In this document: positions 25,861 through 37,900 of the stretch, piece by piece | Position numbering within the stretch: position 1 is the first letter of the stretch | Layout: each line of letters starts with the position of its first letter | NCBI RefSeq assembly: GCF_000826655.1 | Contig: NZ_JXJO01000002.1 | Span: forward strand, 1 to 64,000 | Direction of reading: 5' to 3' | Length of the DNA stretch: 64,000 nucleotides | Origin: Psychroserpens damuponensis | GTDB lineage: Bacteria > Bacteroidota > Bacteroidia > Flavobacteriales > Flavobacteriaceae | Notes under the pieces: model-generated | The model's database searches: none | Seen by the model: only the letters and a program-made list of their open reading frames with translations | What the model was told of the DNA's origin: nothing | Translations under genes and position numbers: made by a program

Positions 25861-27269
25861 TGATAGTAAAAGAAGACTTTAAAATACCTGCAAACCTAAC
25901 TCAGCTTATCAGTAGTGAGCAAGCTTACCAGTATAATATTGTACCTATTTCCGAAGAAAATAAAACGATTACTTTTAAATCTTTGAGTATAGACCAAAGA
26001 CTAAAACAAGAATTGCAAATATTACTTGGAAGACCTATTGAGTTAGTTAAAACTTCTGAATCAGATATAAAACAGTGTCTATCTTCCAATTTCAGAATTA
26101 GAGCTAATACACAAGGTAAAACATTTAACTACTCCAACGATTTCTTAGAAGATTTACTCTCTACAGCAAAGTCAATTGGGAGCAGTGATATTCATTTTGA
26201 AACTTATGAACATAGATGTAGAGTTCGATTTAGACTCGACGGAAAGTTAAAAGAGTATTTTATTATTAATAAAGAAGAATATCCTGTCATTGTAAATAAA
26301 CTGAAGATTAAAGCAGGTTTAGATATTTCGGAAAAACGTTTACCTCAAGATGGTCGTATTACGATAAAAACAGTTTCTGAAGAGTTTGATATTAGAGTGT
26401 CTTCTCTACCAATTCTTCATGGAGAAAAACTCGTACTTAGAATACTAAGTAAGGATGCAGATCATATTCAACTCGACGATTTAGGGTTCTCAGTAGACGA
26501 ACTTAAATCGTATCTAGAAACTATAAAAAAACCTAATGGCATTGTTTTAATTTCTGGACCAACAGGATCGGGTAAAACAACAACATTGTATGCCACTTTG
26601 AAATTATTAAATACTGAAACGACTAATGTTTTAACTATTGAAGATCCAATTGAATATACGCTAGAAGGTATTAATCAAGTGCAACTAAAAGAAAATATAG
26701 GCTTAGATTTCTCGAGTACGTTAAGAACGTTTTTGAGACAAGATCCAGATGTTATAATGGTTGGTGAAATAAGAGATGCTAAAACTGCTAATATGGCAAT
26801 AAGAGCAGCCTTAACTGGACACTTAGTTTTATCAACTATTCATACTAATTCTGCTTGGGCAACGATTACAAGATTAGTTGATATGGATATTGCACCATTT
26901 CTTATAGCGAGCACATTAAATGTTAGCGTTGCACAACGACTGATTAGAAAACTTTGTGACCATTGTAAAGAGACTACTCAACTTGTACCTAACGATTTTC
27001 CTAGTTCGTTTTTAGTCCCGAAGGAACTCAAAGAAAAATCGATCCCTGTAGGTTGTGACCATTGTTATTATACTGGATATTCTGGTAGAAAAGCCATTTA
27101 TGAAATCATCCCAATTACTAAAGAATTAGTCTCTCATATTAAAGATAATACGTTAGAGATTGACGACTATATAAGTGAGCGAAACATTGTAACCTTAAAA
27201 GACAATGCTATTGAATTAATCAAAAATGGTATCACTTCAATTGACGAAGTGTATGCATTGTTAATCTAA
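25860..27269 (+). CDS. GspE/PilB-type assembly ATPase
   Basis: This 469-residue protein has a short N-terminal domain and a complete type II/IV secretion ATPase: Walker A GPTGSGKTTT (233-242), Asp box LTIEDPIEYT, Walker B DPDVIMVGEIRD, His box TGHLVLSTIHTNSA, and a C-terminal tetracysteine zinc motif (CDHCKE and GCDHCYYTGY). It powers pseudopilus assembly from the cytoplasmic face of the GspF platform. All catalytic residues are present, so the machine should be functional. It is flanked by the prepilin peptidase and the secretin. Confidence 0.95.
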   Translation: MIVKEDFKIPANLTQLISSEQAYQYNIVPISEENKTITFKSLSIDQRLKQELQILLGRPIELVKTSESDIKQCLSSNFRIRANTQGKTFNYSNDFLEDLLSTAKSIGSSDIHFETYEHRCRVRFRLDGKLKEYFIINKEEYPVIVNKLKIKAGLDISEKRLPQDGRITIKTVSEEFDIRVSSLPILHGEKLVLRILSKDADHIQLDDLGFSVDELKSYLETIKKPNGIVLISGPTGSGKTTTLYATLKLLNTETTNVLTIEDPIEYTLEGINQVQLKENIGLDFSSTLRTFLRQDPDVIMVGEIRDAKTANMAIRAALTGHLVLSTIHTNSAWATITRLVDMDIAPFLIASTLNVSVAQRLIRKLCDHCKETTQLVPNDFPSSFLVPKELKEKSIPVGCDHCYYTGYSGRKAIYEIIPITKELVSHIKDNTLEIDDYISERNIVTLKDNAIELIKNGITSIDEVYALLI

Positions 27270-27278
27270 TTATTACAT

Positions 27279-29435
27279 ATGAAATCAGTAGTATTAATTA
27301 TAATCACATTTTTAATAGTATCATTTGCTCAAGCGCAAATGGATGATCGCCTAATCATAATTGAAACTACACTAGATGGTTTATCCACAAGTAAAAAAGG
27401 GCTGACAGAAATTTTAGATGCTAATATTTCACTTAATGAGGTTACTTTATCAAATTTTTTATTAGCGATCTCAAATGTGCATGAACTGAGTATAAATGTA
27501 TCTCCCGAACTCAATCAAATTAACTTAACCAATAACTTTGCTGATGTCTCAGTGAGTAACGTACTTCTATTTTTATGCAAAGAGTACAACTTAACTATAG
27601 AATTTACTGGAGAGATTTTATCCATTAAAAGCTATAGACCAATCCAAGAAGACAAGACCTATCCTATTGATATAGACTATTACCCAACAAATGAAACCAT
27701 AGCTATAGATATTAAAACTAATAATCTTTATGAAGTTTTTAAGCACATCATGGATAAAAGTGCTAAAAATTTAATGTATGCTCCAGGAATGGAAAACTTA
27801 TCCATTACATCCTATATAAAAGCTACAGATTTTGATTCTGCAATGGATAAATTAGCATTAGCTAACAATTTGTCACTTACTAAAACAAAAGACAATTTTT
27901 ATGTTTTTGATTTGCAATCTCAAAACACTGCTGATAGCAACAATCGTTCTTTAAGACAGCGTTTAAATCCAAATTTAGGATTTAACGTACTAGACCTAAA
28001 TAACCAATTATTAGAGGTCAACTTTGTAAATGTGAAAATTTCGGATGTGGTTAAAACTGTTGGTGATTCCCTTGGAATCAATATATTTTTAGCTTCACCA
28101 TTAGATCAAGCAGGAATAGTAAGTCTAAAAACTAACTCCATCTCTTTTGACAATTTACTTGTTAAAATGTTTGAGCCTCAAGTCAAAATCACATCAAATA
28201 CTACAAGTAATAACACAACGACCTCATCAAGTAATAGAAATACTACAGAGCAATCAAACACAACCAACAGCTATACCTTTAAAAAAGAAGGTAATATTTA
28301 TTTCTTCGGAACAACAAATCAGTTAAGTGTTAGAAAAGTAGATATTATCACACTTCGTCATAGGTCTGTTACACTTATGACTGATCCAGAATCTATAACA
28401 CATAATAACAATGTAAGAGATAATTATGCTGTTGCAAATCAAGGTTATGGTAATCAAAACAAATACAATAATCCCAACATTAACAATCTCAATAATGACA
28501 ACAGGGGACAAAATTATAATGGTAATACTCAACGTCAACATGAAGAAAATCGTAGTATTTTAGAAATTATACCTGAAGAAATAAAACAAAATTTAGATTT
28601 TAAGGTTGACTTTGAGTTAAATAATATCTATGTCTCTGGAACAAGTGCAAGAATCGAATTTTTTAAAGATTTTGTAGAGAAGATTGATAAGACGATTCCT
28701 GTAATTCTTATTGAGGTTATGATTGTTGAGGCTCAAACAACAAACACCCTTGAAGCAGGTGTTAGTTGGGGAATTGGAGATGCTCCTGCAACTACTCAAG
28801 GAGGCATTTTTCCAACAACAGATTTGACTCTAGGTGCGCAAACCATTAATAAGATTATCAATGGGTTTAGTAGCACCTCCGTTTTTAATTTTGGCAGAGT
28901 GGTTCCTAACTTTTTTGCAACGATAAAAGCAATGGAAACCAATGGTAATTTGAAAATAAAATCAACACCCAAATTAGCAACACTTAATGGACACAAAGCC
29001 TCTTTTTCAAATGGTCAAACGTCTTACTATGCTATCGTTAGACGAGATATTATTGGTTCAGATAACCCGCAAACAACAGAAATACGTAACTACTTCCCTA
29101 TTGATGCCAAATTGGGATTAGATATTAAACCTTATGTCACTGGTGACAAACAAGTGTTGCTTGATATCAACGTCATTCAGTCCACTTTTGGTCAGCGTAT
29201 TGCAGAGGATGCTCCACCAGATATTAATTCGCGTAACTTTTCTTCTGTGGTTCGTATGAAGGATCAGGATATTGCAGTTCTAGGTGGTTTGGAAGAGAAT
29301 TATAAGAGTAATTCTGGATCAGGAGTTCCATTTCTGGCGAGAATACCAATCATTAAATGGTTATTTAGTAAGCGTGTTAGAGAAGGAAGAAAATCTAAAT
29401 TAACTGTATTTATTAAACCTACGGTCATTTATTAA
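27279..29435 (+). CDS. GspD-type secretin
   Basis: This 718-residue protein has a signal peptide (ending ...VSFAQAQ), N-domain repeats (VSNVLLFLCKEYNLTIEF, VKISDVVKTVGDSLGINIF), an Asn/Ser-rich insertion around residues 305-330 and another Asn-rich stretch near 375-420, then the secretin domain: VILIEVMIVEAQTTNTLEAG, KIKSTPKLATLNGHKA, and VPFLARIPIIKWLFSKR with TVFIKPTVIY at the end. It forms the outer-membrane channel. The Asn-rich linkers are a lineage feature rather than damage. It overlaps the GspL-like gene by one base. Confidence 0.93.
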   Translation: MKSVVLIIITFLIVSFAQAQMDDRLIIIETTLDGLSTSKKGLTEILDANISLNEVTLSNFLLAISNVHELSINVSPELNQINLTNNFADVSVSNVLLFLCKEYNLTIEFTGEILSIKSYRPIQEDKTYPIDIDYYPTNETIAIDIKTNNLYEVFKHIMDKSAKNLMYAPGMENLSITSYIKATDFDSAMDKLALANNLSLTKTKDNFYVFDLQSQNTADSNNRSLRQRLNPNLGFNVLDLNNQLLEVNFVNVKISDVVKTVGDSLGINIFLASPLDQAGIVSLKTNSISFDNLLVKMFEPQVKITSNTTSNNTTTSSSNRNTTEQSNTTNSYTFKKEGNIYFFGTTNQLSVRKVDIITLRHRSVTLMTDPESITHNNNVRDNYAVANQGYGNQNKYNNPNINNLNNDNRGQNYNGNTQRQHEENRSILEIIPEEIKQNLDFKVDFELNNIYVSGTSARIEFFKDFVEKIDKTIPVILIEVMIVEAQTTNTLEAGVSWGIGDAPATTQGGIFPTTDLTLGAQTINKIINGFSSTSVFNFGRVVPNFFATIKAMETNGNLKIKSTPKLATLNGHKASFSNGQTSYYAIVRRDIIGSDNPQTTEIRNYFPIDAKLGLDIKPYVTGDKQVLLDINVIQSTFGQRIAEDAPPDINSRNFSSVVRMKDQDIAVLGGLEENYKSNSGSGVPFLARIPIIKWLFSKRVREGRKSKLTVFIKPTVIY

Positions 29436-30649
29436 TGAAAGATAAACTCATATCATATTTAACTTATGGGAACAGCTATTATAGTGTTGAACAAACACAA
29501 GCAAATGGCAGTACGATATATTGTGGTATTGGGTTGAAAAAAAGCAAAAATCAGGTTGAAGTAGAAGATCGTTTTGAGTGTCATAATCTTGATGAAGTTT
29601 CTAAACATATTCCAAAAGGTAAAGCGGTATGTCTTGTTGTAAATAATGAATTTACCATTACCAAAAAAGTTGAAAGTGTAGATGCTGAAATTTTAAAACT
29701 TATACACCAAGCGTTTCCAAACATTAAAATTGATGATTTCTATTATGAGATTTTAAAACAGGATACAATTCATTTTGTATCTATATGTAGAAAGGATTAT
29801 CTAGATGAACTCTTGAAAGAGTATCTATCACATAATATTTCTATTGTTGATTTTTCTCTTGGAAACTTAATGATATCTTCTATCGCACATCTTATTTCTG
29901 AAATAAGCATCCAGACGTCTAACGCAACGATGATAAAAGAAGGCAATCAAATTATTTCTATTGAAGCAACTGAGGATTTAATTACTTCGTCTTACGCTTT
30001 TAATGATACAAATTTGACTACTAAAGAGCTATTAACTTTTTCATCAGCATTGAGTCTAGTTACAAATACAAAACAAACTGTTTCTGCTTTTCGTAATAGA
30101 GATAAAGGTCTGCTGGCTAATTTTAAAGAAAAACGATTCTTTACCCAATTTACTAAAATTGGATTGTGCGTTTTATTTTCAGCGCTGTTAATTAATTTTT
30201 TTCTCTTCAGTAATTACTACGGTAAAGCTAATGAGTTAAGAGAAACAGCACAACTTTTAGAAGCATCTAAAAGTAATGTAGTAAATCTAAGTAATAAGGT
30301 TAAAAAATCACAGAAATTAGTTGAGGATGTTTTGAAAACTAACTCTTCTCGAAGCTCTTTTTATGCAGATGCCCTTATCAAATATATCCCTGAATCGATT
30401 GTATTAACACAATTGAATTATCAGCCACTATTAAGAAAAATTAAAGCCGACAAACCCATTGATAATGATACCAACACTATTATGGTTTCTGGTACATCTC
30501 AAGAACGAATAGTAGTTTCAGAATGGATATCATCGCTTGAAAAACTAAATTGGATACAAAACATCGAAATTTTAAATTTTGATGATACAAAAAACTCATC
30601 ATCATCTTTTTCGTTTAAAATTTATATTCAAGATGAAACAAAAAACTAA
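29435..30649 (+). CDS. GspL/PilM-PilN-like inner-membrane protein
   Basis: This 404-residue protein has a cytoplasmic N-terminal part (about 1-235) in an actin-like-fold position, one membrane helix (about 240-262, IGLCVLFSALLINFFLFSNY), a coiled-coil segment (LLEASKSNVVNLSNKVKKSQ) and a small periplasmic ferredoxin-like domain. That is the layout of GspL, or of PilM fused to PilN. GspL recruits GspE to the membrane. It shares one base with the secretin gene and overlaps the GspM-like gene by 17 bases. Confidence 0.75.
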   Translation: MKDKLISYLTYGNSYYSVEQTQANGSTIYCGIGLKKSKNQVEVEDRFECHNLDEVSKHIPKGKAVCLVVNNEFTITKKVESVDAEILKLIHQAFPNIKIDDFYYEILKQDTIHFVSICRKDYLDELLKEYLSHNISIVDFSLGNLMISSIAHLISEISIQTSNATMIKEGNQIISIEATEDLITSSYAFNDTNLTTKELLTFSSALSLVTNTKQTVSAFRNRDKGLLANFKEKRFFTQFTKIGLCVLFSALLINFFLFSNYYGKANELRETAQLLEASKSNVVNLSNKVKKSQKLVEDVLKTNSSRSSFYADALIKYIPESIVLTQLNYQPLLRKIKADKPIDNDTNTIMVSGTSQERIVVSEWISSLEKLNWIQNIEILNFDDTKNSSSSFSFKIYIQDETKN

Positions 30650-31145
30650 AAATATCTATCTTATTTGTTCTTTTGTGCTTTTATTGATAATCGCCTATAA
30701 GTTTAGTTTTTCAAACACTATTGAAGCTAAAAACGATTATAATTTATTAGCGCAGGAAACCTCAGCATTTGATAATATGCCAATGCAACTTGCTATACTG
30801 AAGCAAAAAGAAAAATATTATGATTCACTGCTCACGATCTACAAGCTGAAAGATAATTCCATTCAAAACAGTTTACTAAAAACGATTAACTCTTACGCAG
30901 ATGCTAAAAACATTAAGATTAGTAACTTTATTGAACCGCACCAAATCGAACAAGGAGATTCAAAAATAAACACGTATCAATTTACTTTAGAAGGTGATTA
31001 TAATACTATCATAACGCTCATTCATCAACTAGAGCAAAACACTAAGTTTGGTGAGGTCATAAATCTCAACTTTGAAAAGAAGAAGAATTATAAGACTGGT
31101 CGATTTTACTTGGAGGCAGATGTTTTGTTGAGTAGTTTTGGGTGA
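30633..31145 (+). CDS. GspM/PilO-like inner-membrane protein
   Basis: Starting at ATG 30633 gives 170 residues with a basic tail and single membrane helix at once (MKQKTKNIYLICSFVLLLII). Upstream in-frame starts only extend into the GspL-like gene. A coiled coil and a ferredoxin-like periplasmic domain (YQFTLEGDYNTIITLIHQLE) follow, as in GspM and PilO, which pair with GspL/PilN. It is the last gene of the plus-strand block. Confidence 0.75.
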   Translation: MKQKTKNIYLICSFVLLLIIAYKFSFSNTIEAKNDYNLLAQETSAFDNMPMQLAILKQKEKYYDSLLTIYKLKDNSIQNSLLKTINSYADAKNIKISNFIEPHQIEQGDSKINTYQFTLEGDYNTIITLIHQLEQNTKFGEVINLNFEKKKNYKTGRFYLEADVLLSSFG

Positions 31146-31153
31146 CGCATAGA

Positions 31154-31171
31154 AGCCATTTGCAAATGGCT
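31154..31171. other. Perfect 18-bp palindrome between convergent genes
   Basis: AGCCATTTGCAAATGGCT reads the same on both strands and lies in the 60-bp gap between the convergent GspM-like and defence-partner genes. It lacks a T-run, so it is only a possible weak bidirectional terminator. Confidence 0.35.
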
Positions 31172-31205
31172 ATAAATGCCAACAAAAATAATGTTTTACT
31201 CTTTA

Positions 31206-31904
31206 TCATTGTTTTTCATCATCAATTAGTGCGTCCTTTAAACTTAATAATGCTTCTTTTTGCTCATTGATACAACTTTCTAATTCTGAAAATAATATTT
31301 CAAGTTTTTGAGCATCAGATTTATCTCTTTCTTTTTTTTTAGAAGAATCTATAATTCTAACTTTAATTTCCGAACTATTGATATAATTTAAATAACTAAC
31401 AATTGTTTTCTCTTCTTTGCTTAGAAATTCCCCATGTTTCTCAACCCATTGATTATCTTTTTCAAGAACTTTATCATGAATCATTGACATCAAAGATTTA
31501 TTATAAATTCTCTTTGAACTCTCTTTTATGACTTTTAAAAAATCAACCCAATTTTTAGACTTGATATCCCTCTGTTTTTCGGCAAAAAGAAAAGGAATGA
31601 ATGGGTGTTTTTCTTCTTTAAATAATTCTAAAACTGAAATAATAGGTTTCAATTTGTCTGTTGGTTTTTCGATAGGGATTCTCTCTCGCTTATCCCAAAG
31701 TTGAATTATTAAATTACAGCATTCCTTTTTTAATTTCTTTTTCTCAACTTTAGAGGTCGTACTTTCTATTTTATATATTAACTCCGATATGTATTGAGCC
31801 ATCCAACGAGCTAAAGTGTTAAATCTATCATTTAGATTTAATTCTTCAATTAATGTTTCACCTAGCTCAATTATTTTATCTTCTGACTGTTTTGATTGTT
31901 CCAT
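31206..31904 (-). CDS. Partner protein of the STAND NTPase, unknown function
   Basis: This 232-residue soluble, charged, mainly helical protein has no signal peptide. Visible features are an RFNTLARWMAQYISELIYKI helix near the N-terminus, a VEKKKLKKECCNLIIQLWDKR segment and a C-terminal coiled coil (EILFSELESCINEQKEALLSL). I recognise no family. Its start overlaps the end of the giant NTPase gene by 29 bases, which implies translational coupling and a shared function. In STAND-type anti-phage loci small downstream genes can be co-effectors or regulators, but no direct evidence is visible here. Confidence 0.7.
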   Translation of the reverse strand: MEQSKQSEDKIIELGETLIEELNLNDRFNTLARWMAQYISELIYKIESTTSKVEKKKLKKECCNLIIQLWDKRERIPIEKPTDKLKPIISVLELFKEEKHPFIPFLFAEKQRDIKSKNWVDFLKVIKESSKRIYNKSLMSMIHDKVLEKDNQWVEKHGEFLSKEEKTIVSYLNYINSSEIKVRIIDSSKKKERDKSDAQKLEILFSELESCINEQKEALLSLKDALIDDEKQ

Positions 31905-34900
31905 CTGGTTTTATTAAATATAACTTTGTATGCTCCCAAGTTCTATTATTATCTTTAAAACTATAATCTTTTTCTTTAATTTGTTTTTCTATGTGACATT
32001 CAATAATCATATTTTTTTTGGATTGATTAAGAACCGATAAAATAAAATTAAAGTCAACTTCTAATAGTGATGCTTCGCTCTGTAACAAAGTTAGGCTTCT
32101 GTATCTTTCATCAGTCACTTCATGCCAATTTATATTTTTCATTATAAGTTTATCATGGAGATAAGCATTTTTTAAATCTTCAGTAAGTCTTATAGGAAAC
32201 ATGTCTAAAACTTTCTCGGAAAAGCAAGCAAAGCTATAACCAATGTCTTTAAACAAATAATCATGTTCATCAAGACCTTTGCCTTGCGTTTCATTTTCGT
32301 TATATTTTATGAAACTTGTCAATTCAAATCCTAATTGATTTATCTCATTCTCATTGCCATCTCTATCAACAGGTAATGCATAATCATGGTGATTTTCTGC
32401 ACCTTGTAAAGCTCTTAATAATGCTTCTGACGTTTTAGGAGACACTATTGCCGATCTAATGTAAATCATCTCAGTATTATCTCCCATATATCTTTTAGAA
32501 TAGCCATGAGGCACTATAAAACTGTTATTTTTGAAGTTGCTTATGCCTACCTCTTTATCAAACTTTTCTTCTTCAATATTATCTCTCCAATCTTTATCAA
32601 ATTTTGAATATTCAATCTTCCAATACTTTTCTTTCAACGGAATAGAATCTACTAAATCAGAAACCCAAAACTTATCCCATGTGTTTGCATTAGATTTCAA
32701 CCATTTATCCCATGATTCCCAATAGTAATCTTCTATTGCTTGAGGTTCATTAATTAATAGATCATTAGCAGCGCAGAACATGGAATGATATTCAAAATAA
32801 GTTTCGAGTGTTTCAATTTGTGGAATGGTTCCGTGTCCTCTATTTGTAAGTCGCCAATCATCATTATATAATTGATTAGTAAGGTAATCATCTTCATGAG
32901 TGTTACCAGTATAACCCCATTTTTCTATTATATGCTTATCGGCAAGGTCAGCTACATCATATTTAGTAAGGTTGAATAAATCTCCCAAACTACTGTACCA
33001 ATAAGGTAGTGTGTCCATAGTATCAAAATCAAATCGCCAATTCCCATCCTTATTTGAACTGTATTTTCTTTGCCCTATTGAGAGTTCTTCTCCCTCTGCT
33101 TTTTCAAATTTAGATACTAAACAATTATTGATTACATGCTTTTCATGCTCTTCAAAACTGTCTTGATTTACTTCTAAAATATTTAAGCACGTTTTTTTTA
33201 CGAAATATTTTATCAAAACATGAGGTAAGTCAGAATTTTGAAGTTCAGAAATTAAAATTGATTTAAAACGTAGAATTAAATTTGGGTCATCAATACTAAT
33301 CTTTTCTATAGCGATCCACAGGTATAATTTAGCTGAAATCCAATAAAATCTATAACTTTTATTTTGAAAAGGATAACAATTATCAATATTCTGTTTTTCC
33401 AATAAATGCTTTAAAACATCAATATTACTATCAACCAAATTTTTTAAAGAATGAATAGCTCTCCAACGATATAGCTTATTAGGATATCCTAAAAGAAACC
33501 TCAATAAATTAGCTAGCACTTCATCTTTATTCTGCGGTGGAATAAGATTTTTACACCAAACTCCATCTGAAACATCTTCTTTCACTTTAACACTCCACCG
33601 TTCTAAAGCCCAAACAAGCAACTGTTCATTTTCACCCTTAGACAGTTTCAACTTTATTAATTCAAATATGTCGTAAAGAGATTCATCAGATAATTCATCA
33701 ATCTTTTCTGGAATTAATTCAAGAATAGTATCTGCCAATAGATTTTCATCTAAATCAAACAAATCCGCAAGTTTGTTTACACTCCAAACACTAAACCTTT
33801 TATGTTCATTAAAATGATTAAACCATGAGGATAAAACATATTTAAAATTTTCTTCTTTCCATCTATTTACCGAAGGATGATATGACCAATCTTTAAGTCT
33901 TTGCTTTAAAGCATCATTTAAGGAATAATAGCTTAATACATTAGAATCTATCCTAACCAAAGCCTCAAGATGGGTTGTATATTCACTAACATTTATCTTT
34001 ATAATTATATCAGAAAGAAATCTATCTACTTTCCATCTTCCGAAATTTTCATCTCGGAGTGTAATTTGCTCTATAACCGCCTCCAATTCTAATGTTGAGG
34101 TAACATCTAAACTATCAATATCTATATCATGGTTATATTCTTGTTTTGGATAGTGATTTGTGATTGTATTTTTTTCGGTCTCTTCAATTTGATTAAGAAA
34201 ATTTATGTAATCTGACAAATCATCCAATACAACTTGTTGAATAAATGCACCTGATTTCACCTTTTCATAAATTTTCTTTAGAATACTTTTGTCTTGTACT
34301 GATTTATATCTTCTCAGTAAGACTGCCACAAAATCTGTTTTACCTTGTATATCTTGATTTTCATCAAACTTATTTAAAATTGACTCATAAAAATCTATAA
34401 GATTTTCTGAATAGTGATTAAGCTGATAAAGTGGTAGTAACGAAGTAGTTTCTTTATGACACAAAAACCCATTTTTAAATGACTTATTTAATACAGAAAA
34501 GGCATAACTTCCAATATCAACAATATTTCTATGATGCCACCTACAAATTGTAGAAAACATTGAAGGCAAATCAATATTAGCAATTCCCATAAGTGCATTT
34601 TCATAAGGAAAATGCTTTTTTTCATAACCATCTAAACTAACATCACAATATTCAACAAACCTTGCATATTTATATGCTAACTCAGGATTAGCTTTATTTA
34701 TGCCTAACTGTGTTAAGCTGTATAAACACCTTATTTTGGAAAATGCTTCATTATATTCTATTTCCTGTACTGATTCGATTGATTTTTCAAAAAAGTATTT
34801 CCCGACTTCCTTATCTATTTTACTACTTATGAATGTACATTTTATATAATCATCAACAAGTTCTTGAGAGGTAACGTTTATTTTATCTAATTTTTTGTCT

Positions 34901-37900
34901 ATTTCATTTAATAACTTTAAACTAAGATCGTCAAACTCTCTAGTATATTGTATTGTGTTTAAAATAGTAAACCTTATGCCTGTGTAAGGCATTTTCTTAA
35001 ATGAAGTTAACACATTATTTATCAAAGATTTTTTATGTAATAAACCTATTAGCTTTGATAATTTTGACACAAAAAATAATTTTTGGTCTTGAGATCTGTG
35101 ACCAGCCTTATAGTCAAAGTCGTAACTACTATTTATTTTTTGACAAACATCTTGAAACTCAGAAATCAAATCATCCAATTCTATTTCATTCAAAAATATT
35201 TTTGACCTTAACTGATATATAAATAGATTGAATGAATAAAAGTTATCAAACTCTTGTTTGTCACTTTCTAGATGTCTTCTTTTTTCATAATCTTCAATTT
35301 TATCGATATCCTTGAATTTCTTCGGGTATATGTGATTTAAACTTATAGATTCATTTATAATAGAAGCTTTTAAAATTTTTGATCTTAAAGCAAGATCCAT
35401 ATATATTTCGTCTTTACCATCATCAAACTGATTACGAAAATAAGGTATGCGTTGAGGGACATTGTAATTTATAGACGTTAAAATCTGTAACACTTCATCT
35501 CTATACTTGCCTTTAAAAAGCAATATTTCACAAAAGTCAACTAAAACGGAATGGAATCTAATATCAAATTTTATTTTCTTACACCTCAATGTTTTTAATA
35601 CTAACTTTTTTAAATCAAAATGAATTGCTCTTTTGTATTGAAATAATTTAGTTACTATGAATATTTGTATATCTAACCTTAACTTTTCGGCGCTTTTTAA
35701 CCAATCTGAAATTTCTACGTCAGAAGAAAACTGAAAAAGGCTTTTAATTAAATGATTGCCTGAAAACAATCTAATAGACTCTGGTGTCCATCGAAATAAC
35801 GATTTAACACTTCTTTCTACACCATAAAGCCTCAGAACCGCTTCTGTTTCACATGAGATATCAATGCTTGAAATATTATAATCATTATTGAAATCATTTT
35901 CTAATATTTCCTTATTACTATGCTTCCAATTAAGCCACTCGTTAGCAGTATTTAAATGTCGTATAGCTACCTCTTTATTACTCCTAGAATAAGCTGCTGA
36001 TAATTTTAAATGAAATGAACCTCCCCAAGTAGTTTCTTCTGAATTTAATTTATACTTCTGTAATGAATATTCATCTCCATATTGCAAAATCAATTCGGGA
36101 TGATTTACTAATAGATCAAATAAAGCTTTGTCTGTTTTGGCTTCTTCAGCAGCAATAAAAATTAACTTAAATAAGGTAACAAAATCATTTTCACTTTTTG
36201 ATAGTTTTATTGCTTGCTTAACTCTGTCTATATATATTTCTTTTTTTCTTACAGGATCTAGAATTGAGTCCAAATTTTTTCTTTCTAATACAATTTCTTT
36301 GAGATTATCATATCTATTAGCATTGTACAATATGAAACCTAAACTCTTAGCTGCATAAAAATCTAATTCAGACTTTATTAAAAAAACATCTGCTATTTTT
36401 GACAATTCATTATCATCAAGTAAGTATTCCTTTCTAATAAAATTCTCAAAATCTTCATCTCTAAATTCAAACTGATTATCGTCACATATAAGTCCTGTCC
36501 ATAATTCAGATTTCAAATCATGCAGAACACATTTTTCAACTTTCATTATTTCAGCTAGATATTCTAAAGGTACTGGCCTTGGTAAAGTGATTAATAATTT
36601 TAAAAAATCACTTATTAGATGTTTATCACTATCTCCTAATCTACTTTCCGCTTCTTTAATTTTATCTAAAATAAAATCTTCAACTTTCTTTCCATTTGGC
36701 TTTAAATAATTGATAAGTTCATTTATGCCATTTAACTTTAAATCTAAAGCGTAGAATTGTGCTCTTGGAACTCCATCTGTATATTTATGAAATTCTTCTA
36801 CTTGCTTAATTTTTACATCTGGAAAATGGTTTTTAACAAAAATTTCAGTTTCGTTTTGCGAAAAAGATCTTAATGGAATATTTGTACAATCATTAGGCAG
36901 GTTTAACGTCCCTTTTCTAAAAGTTCTTGTTGTAAAAATGATGTTACATCCTTCAGGAATATTAAAATTAACTAATAATTGAGTAAAACTTAATTCATTA
37001 TGAATTTTAGCTGCAACAACACTATTATCAGCTGCATCTATAATGATATTTAAAGTAGCATTCGGATTTCTCTTTTTTAAAATTTCTACACCTTTGTTTA
37101 ATCTTTTTTCTAATTCTCTTATATAAACCTCATTAGAGTCTCCTTTATTTAAAAGAAAACTTGTTCCAATATTCTTTGCGATATCGTTTGCAATTTGCAC
37201 TAAACCATATTTTGGTAAATGTCGTCTATCTGAAGAATATTGGTATGCACCCTTACCATAACAATCAAAGATTATACATTCAGAAAATTTTGGAAGATTC
37301 TGTTTTATTTGTTGAACAATTGTTGATTTACCTATTCCTGCTCCACCATGCAAACATATAATTCGACTCTTTTTTTTATTTAATATATTTAATATTTCGT
37401 CTAGTTGTTCTCTTCTAACCTGCTCTGTTAGTTCGACGAAATTTTGCTTTACAGGAAAAAGATTTTCCACAGAGCCTCCATCAAAGCCAAGGCTTGCAAT
37501 TAAATTTGTAACCGTTAAAATTCTGCTGTTATCAGATTCTGGCATGCATTTATTCCAAATCATTAAATACAATGCATTGTACTGCGTCTTATAGGTTACT
37601 GCAGTTTCTGAAATAGCTTTAACCAAATCTAGCTTAATCGCATTTCTGGAATTAGCACCACAATCATCAAAGTCTAGTATTCTTAAAAAGTCTGTAAACT
37701 CCGTTAAATTTAATTTTGAAGCAGAACAAAGATTTATCAGCGATTTTTTATACTTAATAAAATCCTGATCTAAAACTTTATTAAAACTAATTTTTCCTTT
37801 ATTTGATTTTAGATAAGTTTTAATATTACTTAAGACTTCTAATTGAACAGGTTTGATATTTCTATTTGATACTAACTTTATAATTATTTTTTTCTGAACT

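Noticed and set aside
25860-30649. Interpretation of the plus-strand block as a type IVa pilus or competence system
   Set aside because: There is no PilT, no PilQ-specific AMIN domain and no ComEC or ComEA nearby; the set of GspC-, K-, L- and M-like proteins fits T2SS better, although pilus ancestry cannot be excluded.
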